In this document: piece by piece, positions 1 to 12,049 of the stretch
How positions within the stretch are numbered: position 1 is the stretch's first letter
Layout of the letters: every line of letters starts with the position of its first letter
Source: Phanerochaete sordida
Taxonomy: Eukaryota; Basidiomycota; Agaricomycetes; Polyporales; Phanerochaetaceae
Length of the DNA: 64,000 nucleotides
Direction: 5' to 3'
NCBI GenBank assembly: GCA_019973155.2
Contig: BPQB01000083.1
Span: 1-64,000, forward strand
Program-made: the position numbers and the translations under genes
The notes under the pieces: model-generated
Told to the model about the DNA's origin: nothing
Seen by the model: only the letters and a program-made list of their open reading frames with translations
The model's database searches: none

Positions 1-903
1 GAAGGTGCCCAAACTCGGAACAGTGGCCGCTTGATGCCACCTGGAGCTGCCCGGAGCTGCCTAGCGATAACAAGCAGATCACGGTGGCTCCGGGCGGCTC
101 CAGGAGGCGCAGATTCTCACTGGGGTTGAACGTTGAACGTTGAACATTGAAATCACATCCGGATCTCGATGCTGGTGTTATCAGAATTTCGTTTGCTCCT
201 GGCTGCGATGAGGTGAACGAACTCAGGGTCAGTTATATGACGATAAAATAGTGTACCAGGTCTTCTCGTCACTGACAGACCTGCTTGATTGCTTCCACAA
301 TGTGCCCATACACGCTGAACATCCGGGTGACTTGTGCACGACGTATTGTGTACATTTGGCGGCGTCCAGACTCGCAAAAATTGCGAGCGTACATCAAGCA
401 TATCGACTACAAGATTATCAGAGTGGAAATCTTTGGAGTGAAGGAGTTGTGCGTTCGTAACTTTGAGATGTGAGCCACCGCGCACGGGTGACCGCTTGCG
501 GCAAATCCTCGGAGAAAGGCCTGTGACCGCTCGTCGCTCCGGCTCCGCGCCACGGTTCAAATCCTACCACCACCTCCAACATGCTCACCCGTCCTTCCAG
601 CGAGATTATGACCTTCGCTACGGTACACACGCGACTCTATGCTGCTGCTCAGGACATCTGCAAAGCTCCAGCTACGCCCACTCTGGAGGCCACGCCGCCG
701 GCGAGCACGACGGCATCGCGTTACGTAGTGTGAGGCATGACAACAGCGTGGGGTTAGGAAGTGCGCCTGCTTTCCTGATATCGCAGGTCTGCGTGGGATA
801 CTGACGCGTGGCTCTGCAGACAGGCTTCCAGCTTCTTACGTGCTCCCGCGACGACTCCCTCTGCCTTCCTCCGTCCTCGTCCCCGCGTCCGTAACGCAGA
901 AAC
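1..903. other. left-edge sequence without a recognised gene
   Basis: No reading frame here resembles a known protein, and the short open frames on both strands lack consistent splice sites. A short run of the 7-mer GTTGAAC, about three copies, lies near 126-150. A tRNA-like GGTTCAAATCC lies near 550 but has no matching A box or acceptor stem. The stretch before 904 probably holds the promoter of the following gene. Confidence 0.5.
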
Positions 904-2735
904 ATGCTCCTCCGACGTGCGGCGCCCCTTCTATCGCGTATGCGCCCAGCTTGGACCGCAGTAAGGGCCCGTAACACGTCCGCGAGCGCAATCCAGGACG
1001 CGCACATCGACGGCACCGTCGAGGAGATCTTCAGCTCGTTCCACGAATCGCCGCCCTTCTCCGAACGCTTTGCGCACCTCAAGCAGGAGCTGTGGACGGA
1101 GGGTCTGGTGGAGAGCTGGCGGGATGTGCTGAAGGCTCTGGAGGACGCGACCGCGAGTGTGATTGCCCGCGGGAGCGAAGTGCGTGTCCTGGTCGTGCTA
1201 AGACGCGCGGAGTGCTGACGTTTCGCAGAGTGTACCCGAGGTGTCTTATGTGTCGCTCAAGTCTGGATTGTCTGCATCTGAAGTCGAGGCTGTGAAGTCT
1301 GCGGGGTGCACAATCGTCCGCGGTGCCGTCTCCGAGGCTGAAGCACGCGACTGGGACCGCCTCACGCGCGAGTACATCGCAGCGAACAAGTCCAAGATCA
1401 GAGGTACTTTGACCCGAATCATACCATCCCGCCCCCCAGTCTGACACTGCGCACCGTGCAGGCTCGCCCGCAGACAGTATCATCTTCTACGAGCTCTACT
1501 CGAGCCCGGCACAAATCCTTGCGCGCACACACGCGCACGTCCTATCGACACACAAAGCGCTCCTCACGACGCTGTTTCACGCGCGCCCAGACACCCTCAT
1601 CTCGCTGCACACGCCGCTCTCCTATTTCGACCGCCTGCGCATCCGTCCGCCGGGCCCGACGCGCTTCGCGCTCGGCCCACACGTGGACAGCGGCGGCATC
1701 GAACGCTGGGAGGATGTGCAGTATCGGCGTGTGTATGCAGAGATCCTGAGGGGTGGAAGCGCGTGGAGGGGATATGATGCGTGGGATCTGAGCGAGAGGG
1801 TCGGGGCGAATTTGAACTTGTACAACGCTCAGTACGTGGTAGGCTTGTCGCCCATGTCGGTGTCGCTGAAAGGAATGTTCGCGCAGAAACCAATGCTCGA
1901 TTCTGCGTCCACTCCAGGGGTGGCTGTCGCTGTCCAACACAGGCCCGGGCGAAGGGACGCTGAAGGTCCTCCCGTTTCTCAAGGAGGCGACGGCGTATCT
2001 CATGCTCCGCCCATTCTTCCGCCCAACGGCGCAGGCGCTGCGCGCTGCAGATGCTGCAGGTACAGGTCATTTTGTACTACAGTGGAGGCTGCGTTGTTGA
2101 CACTTTGACAGATGGGAAGGTCGCGCTCGACTTCGCCAGCTGGGAGCCCGCCCTCGACTCGCCCGAGTTCTCAGGGTCCGAGCCCGCCAAGGCACAGGTG
2201 TTCAGCCCAAAGTTTCATCCTCACCTGCGTCTCGGCGAGGGCTCGCTCGTGAGCGTGCCGCGCGTATACCCTGGAGACCAGGTCTTCTGTGAGTCTTTGC
2301 GCGTTCAAATGGTCTATACGTGCGCTGATGATGTCTTAAAGGGCACTGCGACCTCGTGCACGCCGTCGAAACCGAACACACCGGCGCTCACGACTCAGTC
2401 GTGCTATACATCCCCGCCGTGCCATTCACCGTCGAAAAGTATGCCCGCCCTTCCGACTTCGCTCTCCACGCTGACAGTCGCCCTTGCGCAGCGCGGGCTA
2501 CCTCCGCTCGCAGCTCCTGACCTTCGCCAAGGGGCTTCCCGCGCCCGACTTCCCGAGCGGGCCGGGCGAAGCAGGTTTTGTAGGGCAGATCGCGCCCGCG
2601 GACGTCGTGATGCCCGAGGCGCGCAAGGCGTTTGGCCTTGAGGAGTACACGGAGAAGGATGTTGTGGAGAGTAAGGGCGAGATCAGCGAGGGCGAGCGGG
2701 AGGCGCTGTACCAAGGGAATATGATTATATTCTGA
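904..2735 (+). CDS. DUF1479 family protein (putative Fe(II)/2-oxoglutarate dioxygenase fold)
   Basis: Seven exons: 904-1179, 1229-1403, 1462-1831, 1887-2059, 2112-2288, 2342-2438 and 2492-2735, giving 503 residues with every junction in phase. The first 25 residues are Arg/Ala-rich and lack acids, which would suit a mitochondrial presequence. The middle carries LGPHVDSGGIERWED, with an HxD metal-binding pair, then GWLSLSNTGPGEGTL and LMLRPFFRP. The WHCDLVHAVE segment could supply the distal His. These segments match fungal and bacterial DUF1479 proteins, which resemble phytanoyl-CoA dioxygenases; the substrate is unknown. Length is normal for the family. ATG 904 is the first in frame. The family call is firm; the reaction is inferred. 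Confidence 0.88.
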
Positions 2736-3308
2736 GACGGTCATTGGTGAGCTGGTATTTTGCGGGCTTTACAGCATGCTCATGCGCGTAGGATAAGGTA
2801 TCGGAACGCTGCGTACACAGCTAGACAAGACGTGCTTCGTGTTTTGGATGTATGGCCGTCGAGATACTTCCCTAATTGTGTCTCGGCCTCGAACAGTGGG
2901 GCTTCTGGCTCTGACGGTGGGCCAGCTAATGGCAGTCAGATCTCTAGCCTATACTATGTCCGAGTTATCGTACCCACTGCAGCTAAGCGTCCTGCTCTCC
3001 CTAAATAGTTGCCTGCTGCTATGTCTCTCGTGCGCGCCACATTTTTTTCTTCGCAGGACGCCGCTCATAGCATCCGAAATACTTCTGACATCTATTGGAC
3101 AATACTTGACTTTCCCGCGCGACCTTCAAAGTAGACACATGCTCCTAATAGCGAGCTCATACGTCCCTCACCATCTGCACAGGCCCGAACGCATGTTACA
3201 TCGACGACGAAGCTGCGGCAACACACCAAGGTCAGCGTTTCTCGCTCCACCACGGAAATAAAGGCTCACAGGCGTCCTTCAGGTACCCGCATCCATATCA
3301 ATCCTCGT
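2736..3308. other. intergenic region
   Basis: No supported gene between the convergent ends of the DUF1479 gene and the SSP gene on the minus strand. It should contain both 3' untranslated regions. No repeat was seen. Confidence 0.5.
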
Positions 3309-3581
3309 TCAATGTCTGATCGGCTATTCACAGATGTCAGGGCCTACTTCGCCTCACACACCACAAATACTCACATCGCAGCGCTGGCAGTCGTCGATCG
3401 GTGCCATGCAGCAGCACGAGAGCGGCGCAGGCAGCTCGGCGAGTGCCACCTTCGGGTACACGAAGTCGCTGTGCGGCGCGCTGCCGCAGCCGCCCTGGAC
3501 GGCGACGCAGCAGATGTCCGTGGAGGCGGCGACGCCGTGCAGGGCAGCGAGGGCGAAAATTGGGATGGCGAAGAGCTTCAT
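3309..3581 (-). CDS. small secreted eight-cysteine protein, copy 1
   Basis: Exon 1 is 3581-3375. It encodes a Met-Lys start, a hydrophobic signal peptide ending near VAAS, then ICC, GC, SCCC, DC and RC, eight cysteines in all. A GTGAGT donor follows the last cysteine codon pair, and a TAG acceptor at 3324-3326 gives a tiny last exon (3323-3309) ending in PIRH. Reading through instead ends at 3354 with VSICGV. The mature part would be about 50 residues. A TTAAAAAG box lies roughly 75 bp upstream. The gene belongs with the copies at 8625, 19589, 20971 and 23818. The function is unknown; secretion is inferred from the leader. The last exon is the least certain part. Confidence 0.7.
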
Positions 3582-4306
3582 CGTGGGTGGTGCTGATGCC
3601 GGCTAGTGCGTCTCGGTGGTGCTGTGAGTGCTTTTTAACTTATTGTGCGGCGGCTAATGTTAGATTGCAGTGGCTCGCTGTGGTGCCAGCGCCAGCTCTG
3701 CATGGAAGCGTAAGGACCGATCGAATTTTACGTCGAGCAGGCCGGTACATAATTCGCCTGGCTTTTTGTCAAGATGTCGGATGTATAATCCCATGTGGAG
3801 TCCGAGTCCGCTAGATCAGAACGGTGGCGCACCTCAGCTCAGATGGGCACTGTCACCGGACTGCCCTATGGCACGAGGCGATATCTTAGTATTCTCCTTC
3901 TCCGTTATTTGAGATGTTTACCTGCCCACCGCCTTCCACCAGCGCTCACAAATCGTATCAGACATCGTTGGCGCACAGGTCATAACGACAGTGGACATAC
4001 TCAAGAAGCCGATATCTGGAATTGAAGTCACGCTGGCCTGCTGAGACGACCTTCCATCTTGCGGCGGCAGAAGGTCCGTCGTGGTTCCATCATCTGTGTG
4101 CGCTGCTTTTGAGTGATGCTCTCTCCGATAAGTATGAAAATGTACCTGGAGCTACTCCGCACCGCTAACATCAGGGAAAACCCCCCGAGCTAACCTGACG
4201 GTAGTTGAGGGGTAGCAGGCTCGTAATCGTCTAGCGTAGCGTAGAGTCAATGTAAGAAAGGATAGCGCGCATAATCATCCGGGGTTAGGGTCGTGCGCCG
4301 GCGCCT
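3582..4306. other. intergenic region with divergent promoters
   Basis: Lies between the minus-strand SSP gene and the plus-strand gene at 4307, so it should carry both promoters. The open frames here are short and have no recognisable content. Confidence 0.5.
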
Positions 4307-5497
4307 GTGAGCTCCCCGCCTACGGGCCATATAGTCGTAGAGTCTCCGCCGTCCTACATCACTCTTAATCCCAACACTTTCCTTCCATGGCGGCCTCAGC
4401 GCACTTCGACTCCGTTCCCTCACTGCTTGCCTGGCAGCCTCGCGCGTCGTCTCATGCCGTGCTCCATTTCCTCCCGCCAGCCAGCAACTTCCTGCGCCAA
4501 GGACAGCATCTCGCCCCGTCTTTCCACGCCCTTGGGCAAGCGCAAGATGCGATCGCACTCACCTCAAGTCAAAAGGATAAAAAGGTATGCCTATCGCTTT
4601 CTGCTTGACAGAAACGCAGAGCACTGATTATTACCAACAGTCTGTATGCCCCGGGTGGCGCGCTGGACTCCCAAACCACAGAAAGCCAGTGGTACGACGG
4701 CATTACCGGCGGAATCGAAGCCTTCTCCAGCCTGGAAAGCAGGGAGGGGGGGCATAGCTCTATAGGAGACGAGGATTCGAACGGGTGGGGCATCCAAGGT
4801 GCGCCTTCACAGGCCCTGATGCCGTGGTCCGATGGCTCACGGCCGTGCAGCATTACGACGCAACTCCGAGCGTCCAGAATCTCAAACCATCGCCCCGCCG
4901 GTCCAGTCGCTTTTGGCATCCCCGTCTACCCCGTCCTTGCATCCCGATATACCGACGCGGCGCACTCCTCCAACTACGCCCACCGTCTGCGCGTGCCATG
5001 CAGCGCCTCGCGTCATGGCCGACCAGGCGGTCCAGACCAGTCCTTACCCCGGATGCTCGCGCGAGCACCTTGCGAAGCGCTTTCGCGAGCTCACGTCGGG
5101 GCCGTGCGTGGACGCCAATGGAGAGGAATACGTTCCCGACTCCGACGGCGAAGCCAGCACGGAACTTCGCCTTCCATCCCCACGAAAGATCAGGCTTACG
5201 CCGCATACATACCCGTGCATCGAATATCCCGGAACCCGACGCCTTTACAACATAGTCAAGGCTCGCGCGGAGAACCAGCACCTCGTCAATACCGATGGGC
5301 AATATTTCAGCACACTCTTTGCTGAACTCAAGCTACAAGAGCTCACCCGCCATGAGTACCTCCAGCGCGTCGTCGATGGCCTGGAACCGGAGCCGCACGA
5401 CCGCGCGTTGGTGCGCGCCATGCGCCCGTACAACATCTTGCTCGCATTAGAGGCCCGGGCCAACACGTGCCGAATTCAATCACCCGAGGCAGAGTAG
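4307..5497 (+). CDS. hypothetical nuclear-type protein, three exons
   Basis: Exons 4307-4584, 4641-4798 and 4851-5497 join in phase to 360 residues. I do not recognise the family. The N-terminal part is rich in Ser and Pro and carries a basic cluster (LGKRKMRSHSPQVKRIK) that could be a nuclear localisation signal. It is followed by an acidic segment (SSIGDEDSNG), a Pro/Thr-rich linker, and a better ordered C-terminal 120 residues with alternating charged and hydrophobic residues (FAELKLQELTRHEYLQRVV). The start could be 4307 or a later in-frame ATG such as 4451. The first intron has a GTATGC donor; the second has GTGCGC with a GCAG acceptor. The splice model is good; the role is unknown. Confidence 0.65.
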
Positions 5498-5559
5498 TAC
5501 ACTGCTAACAATCTATCATGTTGCACAGGTGCATCTGCGACGAAGTGACCATGTGACGC

Positions 5560-6640
5560 ACGCTCAACGGGAGTTCACGCCCCGCGAGCACGTCGTCGCG
5601 AGCAGCGAGCAGTACCGGGCGGCGCTCGTCGGCGGGAAGTAACGCCCCGCCGCGAGTTCGCCGCTGCGATGAAGTAACAGCGCGACGCAGCTCGACGGGA
5701 ATTCATGCCCCGCGAGCGCGCCGTCGTGAGCAGTACCGGGCGGCACTCGTCGGCGGGAAGTAATGCCCCGCCGCGAGTTCATCGCACCGCACCGATGAAG
5801 TGGCAGCGCGACGCAGCTCGACGGGAATTCACGCCCCGCGAGCGCGCCGTCGTGAGCAGTACCGGGCGGCACTCGTCGGCGGGAAGTGATGCCCCGCCGC
5901 GAGTTCGCCACTCCGATGAAGTAAAAGTGCGACGCAGTTCGACGGGGGTTCATGCCCCGCGAGCGCGTCGTCGTGAGCAGTACCGGGCGGCGCTCGTCGG
6001 CGGGAAGTAATGCCCCGCCGCGAGTTCATCGCACCGCACCGATGAAGTGGCAGCGCGACGCAGCTCGACGGGAATTCACGCCCCGCGAGCGCGTCGTCGT
6101 GAGCAGTACCGGGCGGCGCTCGTCGGCGGGAAGTAATGCCCCGCCGCGAGTTCGTCGCACCGATGAAGTGACAGCGCGACGCAGCTCGACGGGAGTTCAA
6201 ACGTTCACGCCCCGCGAGCACGCCGTCGTGAACAGTCCCGCGGCGGGAAGTTACGCCCCGCCGCGGGTTCGTCGCACCGATGAAGTGATAGCGCGACACA
6301 GCTCGACGGGAGTTCACGCCCCGTGAGCACGTCGTCGCGAGCAGCGAGCAGTACCGGGCGGCGTTCGTCGGCGGGAAATAATGCCCCGCCGCGAGTTCGT
6401 CGCACCGATGAAGTGACAGCGCGACGCAGCTCGACGGGAGTTCACGCCCCGCGAGCGCGTCGTCGTGAGCAGTACCGGGCGGCGCTCTTCGGCGGGAAGT
6501 AATGCCCCGCCGCGAGTTCGCCGCTGCGATGAAATAACCTTGTGACGCAGCTCGTCGGGAGTTCACGCGCCGCTAGCACGCTGCCACAGTGGACGTACTG
6601 CTCGGTGTCTCAGTGGGAAGTCATGCCCCACGAGTGTGCC
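5560..6640. repeat. GC-rich tandem array (minisatellite), about 125-bp unit, eight copies plus a decayed one
   Basis: A motif like GGGAGTTCACGCCCCGCGAG recurs near 5571, 5699, 5824, 5948, 6073, 6194, 6312, 6438 and 6561, a spacing of 118-128 bp. Within each unit a second related motif, GGGAAGTAATGCCCCGCCGC, lies about 60 bp later, so the unit looks like a doubled 60-bp ancestor. The sixth unit is shortened and the last is diverged. The array is very CpG-rich. Long open frames cross it on both strands, but they are simple consequences of the repeat. It directly follows the 3' end of the gene at 4307. Confidence 0.9.
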
Positions 6641-6691
6641 GCTGCAATAGCCAAACAAATGTGCTCTGTCTGATAAAAGGCAGTCCTTGAA

Positions 6692-7453
6692 TTACATTAT
6701 GGTCCCGTAAGCGTGCCGATCCATGAAGTTGCTAACAAAGAATTTTGGACACTTATCCAGGACGTTACTACTAGACCAATCGCGCGGTACAATAGGGCCG
6801 AACGCAGGATGCAGGTGCACGCTGCGGCGGATGTCGGTCAGAGGGATAACGGCGGTCTCCCGCTTCCCGTTCCGCATTGACCGCGTGACCTTGTACATGC
6901 CGTGGTTCGGTTCTGGACGTGCGCCGAAGGGACTGAACCACTCAATGTACGCGAGGTGCTGTGGCGGCTCATGGTTCGGGAACAATGTACGTAGTCGGCG
7001 CTTTGGAATAGAGAATATCGCGCGCACTTGGGCGATACGGTATCCTGCACGGAGCGCTGTCAGCCGACAATGCTGCAAAATCCATAGATTACTACGTACC
7101 TGTCACGCCGACTGCACCACCTGTCCCGACGTTGACTAGTACGGTGTCGAATCGGCCCGGGATGACGTCCTTGCGCTTGTTCTGGCGTGCAGGAGTGACA
7201 TGGATTACGTCGTACTTGTCCGACGCATGTCGGTACCGAGGGAAGTCGTCCTCCCAGAACTTTGCCTTATGATAGACAGGGAGCTTCTGGAACCCAAGGC
7301 AAAGCGTCGACGAGAGCTCACGTACAGCGCCTGCTGTCGCAGAAGGGTTGTTTGACCGGACGATGTATGTCGCGAGTGCCGTCTCGAAGTCGCTCGCACC
7401 ATAGTCCGTCTCGAGACGGTAAATCGACACGGCCTACGAAGCACCGCAGTCAT
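6692..7453 (-). pseudogene. C-terminal remnant of a large DNA-transposon protein (Plavaka/CACTA-like)
   Basis: Two exons read on the minus strand: from about 7430 to 7100, then 7044-6692, with a 55-bp GTACGT...GCAG intron. The protein carries LPVYHKAKFW, PGRFDTVLVNVGTGG, HLAYIEWFSPF and SSNVLDKCPKFF. These are blocks I know from the C-terminal part of transposon-encoded proteins that are common in agaricomycete genomes. The 5' part is missing: an in-frame stop lies just before 7430 and the neighbouring frame is scrambled, so this is a decayed copy. No terminal inverted repeats were found. The exact superfamily is from memory and less sure than the transposon origin. Confidence 0.65.
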
Positions 7454-8580
7454 TTCTTACAACCGTCTCATAACCATTCGATAGGCTCGACACTCGGAGA
7501 AGCACGAGCTTCGCTCCGCGATGGCTCGGACAGACACGTCCTCAGATGTCTCTGCGACTACCGGGTACTGCGAGGGGCTAGCACGTGTGCGAGTTACGGA
7601 CATGGTCACGCGGCGGAGGAAGGTATGGCGGTTCTTGCGCGAAGAGCCGTCTGAAGTCCGAGACCCGCGGATCAAGCGCCACAATGGTGATGGCATTTCC
7701 TTTCTTGCACGGCGCTGTCTTTTGCCAGCGGGTTCGCTTTCCCCACCATGACCTGACCTCCTCTACCGAGCATCCCTTTCTGGTTCTCGCTAGTATGACG
7801 GCCACCTATACTGATGCTGCTGTGTCTACATTGCCGCATAGCCTGGACCGAGCCGTGCACATGACTCCTGCACCATACGTTGTCGAGTCTGCGGCTGTGA
7901 GGTGAAAACCATCCTTCAAGCGGAGGCTGCCAACTTGGGGAAAGATATGGTACTATCTGCCGCGTATCTGCTGCATGACGGTGTGCGGCGTGGCTTTCTG
8001 GGCCCCTTTGTTTTACCTTGAATCGATATCGCTTCCAGGTCGTTCACATGCTGACCGCAGCAGCCAGGAAGCGGCTCCCCACGAGGAGCGGCGTAGTGCT
8101 ATCTGAGCTGCCAAGACCGCACGCGAGCGGCACCTGTCACGCACCGGGCGCTATGAAGAACCTGGTTCCGGTCGAACACCACAGGCCTCTCACCGTCCTT
8201 CCCGTAGCCTTTACCGGTGGCGAAACGTGACCCTTGCTCCGCGATGGCTCGGAAAGAATCCGAAGACGCGCTTCAGTGCGCTCCCACAGTGCGCGTGCCA
8301 CTGCCACCTACGATCCCAAGGGACAACATCTAGGATGTATTTGCAACAGTGGTGCGTGACCTACGATGTCCTTCTATTTGTGCCGTGCATGAATTCTACT
8401 TTCTTGCCAGTATAGATGCTGCTATGTACTGACAGTTGCGACGAGAACACCAGTTTATGCTTGGTCTCCGAAGCTACTATGACAGGTGCACACCAGTGCG
8501 AGCACAGCATGGTACCACCAATCGTTCCCCTCCTCATCGCCCATACCATAATCTGACGCTCTGAACAACATTTCCCAGCG
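7454..8580. other. decayed region with one weak coding-like fragment
   Basis: On the minus strand, 7805-7578 reads as a protein-like piece with SWWGKRTRW, KKGNAITIVALDPR and FAQEPPYLPPPRD. A related but frame-broken piece lies on the plus strand near 21740-21870. Both could be remains of one mobile or multicopy gene. The rest, up to the TATA box of the next gene, shows nothing recognisable. Confidence 0.35.
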
Positions 8581-8587
8581 TATAAAA
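8581..8587 (+). promoter_or_regulatory. TATA box of the SSP gene at 8625
   Basis: TATAAAA lies 38 bases before the ATG, a usual place for a fungal core promoter with a short 5' leader. Confidence 0.65.
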
Positions 8588-8624
8588 TCCCAGGACACCC
8601 ATCTAAACCCAGCAACCACCCGAC

Positions 8625-8876
8625 ATGAAGATCGCAGCGCCCCTCGTCGTCCTCTCCGCCCTCGCATGCGCCGCGCTCGCGTCGCCCGCAGCCTTCTGCT
8701 GCGAGTTCTGCGACGGCACCGTCGCGGACCCCACGCTGCGGCTTCGCGCGCTGCAGCCGGACCTGGAGTGCTGCTGTTTCGGCAGCAACCAGGGGTGTCG
8801 GCTCTGCGGCAGTGTATGTGTATTCTCGTTACGAATGCTCTGGCCCGGCGGCTCATGGCTCCGCATCCAGGACTAG
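8625..8876 (+). CDS. small secreted eight-cysteine protein, copy 2
   Basis: Exon 1 (8625-8813) encodes a Met-Lys start, an Ala/Leu-rich signal peptide ending near ALAS, and the cysteine pattern FCC, FC, ECCC, GC, LC. A GTATGT donor at 8814 and a CCAG acceptor ending at 8870 leave a last exon of one Asp codon and TAG (8871-8876). The 57-bp intron happens to be in frame, so unspliced reading uses the same stop. The protein has 64 residues, about 45 after cleavage. Its ending in C-G-S-D resembles the C-G-D end of copy 5. Function is unknown; the cysteine-rich mature part suggests a disulfide-stabilised extracellular protein. Confidence 0.75.
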   Translation: MKIAAPLVVLSALACAALASPAAFCCEFCDGTVADPTLRLRALQPDLECCCFGSNQGCRLCGSVCVFSLRMLWPGGSWLRIQD

Positions 8877-9782
8877 TGCGCGCGTTTGGGCTCGTCGCAA
8901 TATACCTTGGGTCGGAATCAGGCGCGTCCGTGAGTCTCCTGCTACGTAATATTCGTCTGTCGCTGACCTCCCTCGTCTGTAGGGCTCCGTGGATCTTCAC
9001 GCCGGGCATTCATCATCGTTGGCGGTATTTCTCCCTGTACACTCGCATGAGCACTGCGCGATAGAGTGCAATGTCAGCTCGGATTTGTCGACACCTATGT
9101 GGCGCGTGCACTTTGCAGGCGTGGAGATGTGCCTCAATTTCACTGGTTCAGTCATACTTTCGTATATGCAGAGGCGTTAGTATTGAACACCAAACCGCTC
9201 TGCACAAGGTGAGACACGCCCGAGCGTCGCCCTCACGAAGGATCTGCAGACGGACTCTTCAGTTCTCGGCGTCATACGAAGCCAGAGGGTACTTAGACGA
9301 TTTTCAGACATTATAAAACGCGTCCCGGGATATCATGGAGTAAACGAACGTTCATAAGCAAAACTTGAAGTGACCTCTAATGTCATAAGCAGAATTACTT
9401 ACTGGTAAGTAGTTGGATGTAGTGCCCACGTGGCCATTACTTATGCAGCTTTATTATCGCTAATCGCTTTTCTCAACCGCCGCTCATCATCACCCTGCTC
9501 AATAGGTCAGCCAGTCAACATTCTGCACCAGTCACTCGAAAACACGTTGGCTTGCGGCAGTAGCTGCAGCACTTGCTGGCCATTCGGGCTGGAACGCTCA
9601 GACGCGCTTGCAAGTACCGCGTCCCCCCGTTCTTGGCTCGCGTTTACTGTATCGGTTCATCGGTGAGATAGTGCACCCTTACTTTGTGATCCTCGCTGCT
9701 TATTCTCACGTATGTCAGTAGCCGCTGCATTGTCAGCGTCGTATCTCATCCTGGCCTGCGCAGACCCTCCGCGTGGCGCCGA
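8877..9782. other. intergenic region with a CTTAC/GTAAG palindrome
   Basis: No gene seen. Near 9391-9416 the sequence TTACTTACTGGTAAGTAG forms a short palindrome. It resembles clusters near 17050, 34390, 40970, 43575, 52765 and 55960. It lies about 380 bp before the F-box gene. Confidence 0.45.
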
Positions 9783-11146
9783 ATGACATGTCTTCCGGAA
9801 GGCCGACCACAGCTCGCCATCGAACTTCCCCGCGAGCTATTGGACGACTGCATTTCATTCCTTGATGATGAAAAGACAGCGCTGAGAGCGTGCAGTCTGG
9901 TCTGCCGCGCTTGGCGTCCGTCGGCCCAGCGACTGCTGCTGAGATGCATCATCCTCTCATCCCAAATGCTCCGCGTCTCCTACTTCGCACCGGCGCACGA
10001 CGCTTTGCGCCGGTGCCTATATATCCGTCCGTTTGTGCAGGTGGTCTGGGAAGCTCTGGTTGCCGCCTTTCTTGGCTTCCTGCGCGATCTGCCTCCGTCG
10101 GCTGCCGACTATGTCGAGGAGCTTTTTATTGACGGACCAATTATCCCAGGGTGCTCTAGCGCTCTCGCCATTCCCCTCAGTCTCATCTCTGAAAGCTTGC
10201 AGCGCTTCAGACGGCTGCGGGTGCTGTGCACTCAGCGCATCTCCTTCGGACACAACGAGCAGGAGGACGCCGCCGGCACACCGTGCATCCCGACGTACCC
10301 CCTCGAACGGCTGGCACTCTACATCGCCAAAGCGGACGCCCTCCACGTCCTGCGTATTACGCCAGACGTCAAAGACCTCGCGTGGGATCTCGACTGCGAC
10401 GACACATCGCCTGCGACGTTGAGGCTTGTCGAGACTCTAGCGGAGTCCAGGTTCGGCCACGCCCTCGAGCGGCTCGAGGTCCCGCGCGAGACGAACGTGG
10501 CTCTGCTCCTCCGGCTCGTGCGTGCCATCACGAGCAAGCGACCACTACCGAGCCTGGCGCACCTCAAGCTCGATCTCCCCGTCCAGCAGATGCCGTGGGA
10601 CCCGCAGTATCCCTCGCGGACGGCGCAGCAGATCTCGGGTATTCTCGCCTGCGTCGGTGCTACCCTACACAGCCTCACGCTGGAGGTGACCGCGGAGCGA
10701 ACATGGGGCGATCGCGAAAGTAAGTCTTGGGATGTTCTGTCCCCTCGCGCAGCTGTCTCACTGGACGTATTGGTCTAGTTTGCGGGAGGCTTGGACTGTG
10801 GCAGTGCGGCGCCCTCCGTGAGCTGCGCCTCGAACTATCCGGCGGCCCTTGGTACCACACGATCCTTTCGCACGCCCACCTGCTGCTTGAGGATGTTCTG
10901 TCCCCGGCCAACACCCAGGCCAACAAGGTCACTTTCATCATCGACCTTTACGAGGATCTCCAGCTCTATGATGCTGCTCAACGAGTCTACCGCGAGTTCG
11001 ACACCAAAGCCATTGGTTACCTCGCGCGTGGTCTGTGTGCAGTGCGCTTGATGCAGGATGGAAGAAGCGTCGACACTGAATGGCGCAAAGTAATGACGCA
11101 AATATTTCCCGCTCTGCATCGTGCCGGTGCGCTGGAGTTTGCATGA
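9783..11146 (+). CDS. F-box protein
   Basis: Two exons, 9783-10719 and 10779-11146, give 434 residues; the junction is GTAAGT...CTAG in phase 1. Residues 13-50 read ELPRELLDDCISFLDDE...ALRACSLVCRAW, a standard F-box with the typical SLVCRAW second helix. After it come about 350 residues with scattered leucine-rich stretches (LRELRLELSGG, LAHLKLDLP), as in the many F-box/LRR-like proteins of agaricomycetes. The protein probably bridges SKP1 to an unknown target for ubiquitination. No specific member can be named. The C-terminal exon ends cleanly at TGA. Confidence 0.85.
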
Positions 11147-12049
11147 GGTGGGTCTCGAATGCTTCCCTCGAACCGAGAGCTGGACTTCTTACCCGGATAG
11201 ATGTTCTGCGATTTTTGATTAGGGATACGACGCGAGCGTGCAACATGGTCTTGATGACGAACACCCACGCTCTCCCGTGTTGCGCTAAGTCGTGGCTGTA
11301 GATCCCTCTTTTCTGGCGCCTGAACCGTGCATCGGCGCAAACTTGTCATAGGCGTGGTCTGATGCTCGCTCGCAACGACACGCGTGCTTCTCGAAGCCTT
11401 GGATGTCTTTCAGTTTATCCCCAATAAATGACAGATTTAGGGCAATTTGTAGGGCGAAGAGCGTCCACTGGCGCCTGTAACGTCCCGCGCTTGTGCGGAG
11501 CTCGGTTCACACAGCCTCGTTGCCATGGCTCCGCGACCTGCCTGCTCCCGTGGTTTTATCCACAGGTATCCGCTCTGCTGATATAGCTGCGCAACCTTGG
11601 AGACAATAATATCAGCATCTATTGCTTGAGTCCGCATGTCGCAACAACATGGTCAGTGTGCTGCACTTGACTCAGCGACCTCTGATATGCATGTAGAACA
11701 GAGATCCAAGGAAGGGCTCCATCCGCTCCGGTAGCGAACCCCCGGCCCCGCGGCGCTGACGACGGCCCACCCGGAAGCCCCGCGCCTGCTCCCGACAAAC
11801 GGAGGATTCTGTCAGTCAGCACCACGCCGCGGCTGCTCGAAGACGTCGGTATGGGTAGCCTGAACATCAATGATAATTCTCGCATTGTACGGCGTGGACA
11901 GGTGCGTATAACAGTTTCGACAGCCGCTCAGAATTTATCATATGCACTCTGAACAGGACAGCGGGTCCGACTCCGGAACACTTGGGCGCAAATCTGTTGG
12001 GTCAGTTCACACTGCCCGTAGCGCAGATAGATCCGAACGAAGGCAAGCT
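11147..12049. other. intergenic region
   Basis: Only short unsupported frames. It should hold the 3' end of the F-box transcript and the promoter of the HET-like gene. No repeat seen. Confidence 0.5.

Noticed and set aside
463..570. A tRNA-like B box (GGTTCAAATCC) near 550
   Set aside because: The flanks do not pair as a T stem, and no A box, anticodon arm or acceptor stem fits on either strand.
5564..6566. Open frames of 100-245 codons on both strands through the tandem array
   Set aside because: They translate the repeat unit (RRGITSRRR-like) on either strand, have no start context or domain, and shift with unit length.
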